This document shows, piece after piece, positions 14,903-16,936 of a stretch of 16,936 nt of DNA (within the stretch, counting starts at the first letter, position 1; the number at the start of each line of letters is the position of its first letter). The DNA comes from Lachnospiraceae bacterium UBA1760 (GTDB taxonomy: Bacteria > Bacillota > Clostridia > Lachnospirales > Lachnospiraceae), in assembly GCA_002314775.1 (NCBI GenBank), contig DCHE01000038.1, forward strand, positions 62,642 through 79,577, written 5' to 3'. The notes beneath the pieces were generated by a model. It did not search any database and was not told the origin of the DNA. It worked only from the letters and a program-made list of their open reading frames with translations. The position numbers and the translations under genes were made by a program.

Positions 14903-14975
14903 GCTACTATAGCTCAGTCGGTAGAGCGCATCATTGGTAGTGATGAGGTCACGGGTCCGATTCCCGTTAGTAGCT
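14903..14975 (+). tRNA. tRNA-Thr (anticodon GGT)
   Basis: A full cloverleaf: acceptor GCTACTA (14903-14909) with TAGTAGC (14968-14974); D stem GCTC/GAGC with the conserved A14, G18G19 and A21; anticodon stem CATCA/TGATG with loop TTGGTAG, giving anticodon GGT (14936-14938); T stem ACGGG/CCCGT. Discriminator base is T at 14975, and CCA is not encoded. The T loop is TCCGATT, with C at position 55 where T (pseudouridine) is nearly universal. It is a single gene with its own promoter and terminator. Confidence 0.93.
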
Positions 14976-14976
14976 T

Positions 14977-15029
14977 AAAAAAACGTTGATTTTAAACCAT
15001 TTTCCAGGTTGAAATCAACGTTTTTTTGT
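14977..15029 (+). terminator. Terminator of tRNA-Thr
   Basis: A 16-bp stem (14977-14992 with 15012-15027; core ACGTTGATTT) extends through an inner AACC/GGTT pairing to a loop at 14999-15006. The 3' arm ends in seven T, giving a classical terminator one base after the tRNA. Confidence 0.9.
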
Positions 15030-15088
15030 TGCTTATTAGTATGCGTAAGACAATCAAAATTATATTTTAGTATATAGATATATGTTTT

Positions 15089-15119
15089 TTGATGTGCTAT
15101 TATCTAACTTAGATATAAT
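15089..15119 (+). promoter_or_regulatory. Possible promoter of the thioesterase gene
   Basis: A perfect -10 TATAAT lies at 15114-15119. The best -35 is TTGATG at 15089-15094, with a long 19-base spacer. The leader would be about 85 bases. Nothing else is recognised in the 15030-15209 gap. Confidence 0.45.
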
Positions 15120-15209
15120 CAGGTTAAAGAGTGAAAGCTTTATGCCTGGTGCATTAAGTGATTTTGGAATGAGAATAGTACCTGAAGGTAATTATTTTAG
15201 GAGGTTAAG

Positions 15210-15605
15210 ATGGTTTTTAGCAGCGTTGAAGAAGCAAGAGAGTTTTTTGTTAATGACAAGTTTGCAACTACAAATGGTATGGTGATTGATGAGATAGGTG
15301 AGGATTATGCAATCTGCAGTATGAAGGTTTGTGAGAACCATATAAATGCTGCCGGAAGTGTTATGGGCGGAGTGTATTTTACCCTGGCGGATTTTGCATT
15401 TGCTGTTTCAGTAAATAATGTTCACAAGGTAACTGTAGGAATGGATTCCAATATCACATTTCTTGTACCTGCCAAGGGAGATAAGCTTATTGCCACAGCT
15501 AAGGTTATAAGAAGTGGAAAGACTACAACCTTCTGTGAGGTTCAGGTTAAGGATAGCTTTGACAGACTGTGCGTGGTATTTACAGGCACAGCATTTAAGC
15601 TGTAA
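15210..15605 (+). CDS. PaaI-family hotdog-fold thioesterase
   Basis: A 131-residue single hotdog-domain protein, the usual length for PaaI/YbgC-like acyl-CoA thioesterases, which hydrolyse CoA thioesters in the cytosol as dimers or tetramers. The signature is HINAAGSVMGGVYFTLAD (44-61): N46, G49, the GG pair at 53-54 and the catalytic-type D61 are present, while the histidine commonly seen before GG is methionine (M52), a variant I believe is common in clostridial members. Later strands VTVGMDSNITFLVPAKGD and TTTFCEVQVKD complete the fold. The start has a perfect AGGAGG at 15199-15204. The substrate is unknown. It converges with degV across a shared terminator, so the two are not in one operon, although both touch acyl metabolism. 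Confidence 0.9.
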   Translation: MVFSSVEEAREFFVNDKFATTNGMVIDEIGEDYAICSMKVCENHINAAGSVMGGVYFTLADFAFAVSVNNVHKVTVGMDSNITFLVPAKGDKLIATAKVIRSGKTTTFCEVQVKDSFDRLCVVFTGTAFKL

Positions 15606-15607
15606 GG

Positions 15608-15639
15608 GATAAATTGAATTTGATAAATTGAATTTGATA
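15608..15639. repeat. 14-bp tandem duplication
   Basis: GATAAATTGAATTT occurs back to back at 15608-15621 and 15622-15635, followed by a partial GATA, immediately after the thioesterase stop. Confidence 0.9.
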
Positions 15640-15666
15640 TACATTTGAGATTAAGAGATTAATATA

Positions 15667-15721
15667 AGATAGATAAAAAGCAGGAGGTCTATATTAAAAG
15701 ACCTCCTGCTTTTATCTATCT
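15667..15721. terminator. Bidirectional terminator between thioesterase gene and degV
   Basis: A 23-bp hairpin with one bulged A (15675): AAAAGCAGGAGGTCT (15676-15690) pairs with 15699-15713 and the stem continues as AGATAGAT/ATCTATCT outward. A-runs and T-runs flank the GC core, so both strands have a terminator. The stem contains the degV stop codon (15716-15718). Confidence 0.9.
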
Positions 15722-16579
15722 TTCGCTTCCGTAGAAGAATAGTCCAAGCATTCCCGGACCAACATGGGCTCCTGAAAATGGCTCGTGTTCACAGATTACT
15801 ATATCCTTTGGAGTAGCAATCTCGCGGATTTTACTGGCTAATAATGCTGCGTCCTCAGGACAGTTACCGTGAGATATATAAACCGTGTTATTTTCAATAT
15901 CAATTGCCTTTTCCTTGAATTTTTCAACTAAGGAATCTATAGACTTCTTTCTTCCTCGAACCTTTGAGCAGGATACAATATTGCCCTCTGAGGTGCCGAA
16001 GAGAATTGGTTTAATCTGAAGAACAGTTGCGATAGCAGCGGTTGCACCACTGACACGACCAGTTCGTTTTAAAAAGTTTAAATCATCTACAGTAAAGTAG
16101 GAGCAGCAATGTTCTGCATACTCATCAAGTATCTCTGAGGCTTCCTTTGCGCTTAAGCCTTCGCTGCTAAGCCTGGCACTTTGTAATGCCTGCATTCCAG
16201 AACCAAGTCCACAGGTGCGGGAATCAACGATGTGTATAAAACGCTCTGTAAACTCCTCCATAAGCTCGGCTGCAGCAGCTTTTGCGGCCTGATATGTACC
16301 ACTTATTCCAGAGGCCATTGCAACATAAATGATGTCAGTTCCCTTTTCGAGAGTCTGACGAAAGCTGTCTAAAAATACCTGCATATTTAACAGGCTGGTT
16401 TTTACGACACCACCTTCCTTTAAGGTTGAATAGAACTCTGAAGAGTTGAAATTCTCAAGTATACCATCGTAGGTGTGAACCACATCATTTAATGTATATG
16501 TGCAGGGAAGAAGGGTTATCCCTTCTAGAAGCTTGCCTGGCAGATTTGCAGTGCCATCAGCAAAGGTTGAAAAAGACAT
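15716..16579 (-). CDS. DegV family fatty-acid-binding protein (FakB-like)
   Basis: A 287-residue soluble protein of the DegV/FakB family, which binds a fatty acid and presents it to the kinase FakA for phosphorylation before phospholipid synthesis. Visible: FADGTANLP at 6-14 (usually TDSTADLP), VKTSLLN at 59-65 with the T-S pair that contacts the carboxylate, MASGISGTYQ at 88-97, VDSRTCGLGSG at 118-128, DDLNFLKRTGRVSG at 165-178, and near the end HVGPGMLG with the conserved histidine and GPG. The ATG has AAGGAG at plus positions 16588-16593. fakA is not in the window; Firmicutes usually carry several degV paralogues, so a FakB role is likely but not certain. Confidence 0.93.
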   Translation of the reverse strand: MSFSTFADGTANLPGKLLEGITLLPCTYTLNDVVHTYDGILENFNSSEFYSTLKEGGVVKTSLLNMQVFLDSFRQTLEKGTDIIYVAMASGISGTYQAAKAAAAELMEEFTERFIHIVDSRTCGLGSGMQALQSARLSSEGLSAKEASEILDEYAEHCCSYFTVDDLNFLKRTGRVSGATAAIATVLQIKPILFGTSEGNIVSCSKVRGRKKSIDSLVEKFKEKAIDIENNTVYISHGNCPEDAALLASKIREIATPKDIVICEHEPFSGAHVGPGMLGLFFYGSER

Positions 16580-16624
16580 AGTAAAATCTCCTTTTTGTAA
16601 GTAGGCTTAGTGTATAAAGTAGAT

Positions 16625-16653
16625 AGAATAAATTATCTGTATTGACTATTCAA
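16625..16653 (-). promoter_or_regulatory. Putative degV promoter
   Basis: On the minus strand TTGAAT (16648-16653) and TATTCT (16625-16630) are 17 bases apart. The -35 overlaps the last codons and stop of the upstream gene, and no terminator lies between the two genes, so read-through from upstream is also possible. Confidence 0.5.
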
Positions 16654-16936
16654 ATGATAACTTCCAGGTGCCTTTTGTTTTTATGTTCAGGAAAACAGGT
16701 CCCTTAGGTGCATCAATATATCCCTCCGTAGCCCCACTGCCAATGCTCGTAAAGCTGTTTATTGTCGGAAGACCAGTGGTACCGTCATATACAGTAATAT
16801 CAATATCAGCGGATGAAGTGATGTGAATCCTTCCAGAGGCCTCAAAGATTGGAGTGACATATCTGCCATTTCCGGCTTTAGGCATATCTCCCTTTGGAAG
16901 ATTAAAAATCTCTGCACTCCACTCACCATCAGTCTG
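16646..16936 (-). CDS. Unknown protein, C-terminal 96 residues (cut by window edge)
   Basis: The frame is open to the window end on the minus strand, so this is the 3' end of a longer gene; the internal ATG at 16885 is not its start. The visible part is rich in G, T, S and beta-branched residues in alternating patterns (GRIHITSSADIDITVYDG, then GPVFLNIKTKGTWKLSFE at the end), which suggests a beta-sandwich domain, as in many extracytoplasmic or substrate-binding C-terminal modules. I do not recognise the family and no signal peptide can be checked. It lies 66 bases upstream of degV on the same strand. Confidence 0.75.
   Translation of the reverse strand, partial: QTDGEWSAEIFNLPKGDMPKAGNGRYVTPIFEASGRIHITSSADIDITVYDGTTGLPTINSFTSIGSGATEGYIDAPKGPVFLNIKTKGTWKLSFE

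Noticed and set aside
15082..15285. 67-codon plus-strand ORF before and overlapping the thioesterase gene
   Set aside because: It has no ribosome site, begins upstream of the likely transcription start, and overlaps the well-supported thioesterase gene in another frame.

Overview
The window looks like a chromosomal housekeeping segment from a low-to-mid GC Firmicute of class Clostridia, most likely Lachnospiraceae (a Butyrivibrio/Pseudobutyrivibrio-type organism would fit). This rests on the A/T-rich synonymous codons, strong AGGAGG-type ribosome sites, TTGACA/TATAAT promoters with 17-bp spacers, a CIRCE heat-shock operator, the Bacillus-like cysS-mrnC-rlmB-sigH order, and several small protein families that I associate with this family. 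No phage, insertion sequence, CRISPR array or secretion island is visible.

Layout. 1-1191 is the 3' two thirds of typA/bipA, followed by a terminator. 1338-2258 is a free-standing FHA-domain protein with its own promoter. It converges on a minus-strand pair, argH (2635-4014) and an 81-residue unknown gene (2340-2585), and a single 20-bp hairpin serves both sides. After a 325-base divergent intergenic region comes a plus-strand cluster of unknown function: a lipoprotein, a DUF5721-like protein, a possible 15-codon coupled leader ORF, and a membrane protein with two zinc ribbons and a Tim44-like C-terminal part. Next is htpG, with a perfect CIRCE (HrcA) operator placed just upstream of its promoter, then a self-contained polyprenol-type family 2 glycosyltransferase unit.

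The translation/RNA block at 11000-14869 is cysS, mrnC (16-base overlap), rlmB, sigH and a DUF3841-like gene. It couples cysteine tRNA charging, 23S rRNA maturation and 23S methylation to a stationary-phase-type sigma factor. The NYN-domain gene rae1/yacP, which sits between rlmB and sigH in Bacillus, is absent. A solitary tRNA-Thr(GGT) follows; its promoter lies inside the end of the DUF3841 gene and its T-loop has an unusual C at position 55. The window ends with a PaaI-type thioesterase converging on a DegV/FakB fatty-acid-binding protein across a shared terminator, and the 3' end of an unknown minus-strand gene cut by the window edge.

Most of the window is ordinary core genome. The points most worth a second look are the CIRCE placement at htpG and the eukaryote-like charged linker in its product, the coupled leader ORF at 5776, the odd tRNA-Thr, the lipoprotein/zinc-ribbon cluster, and the recurrent short tandem duplications in intergenic DNA.
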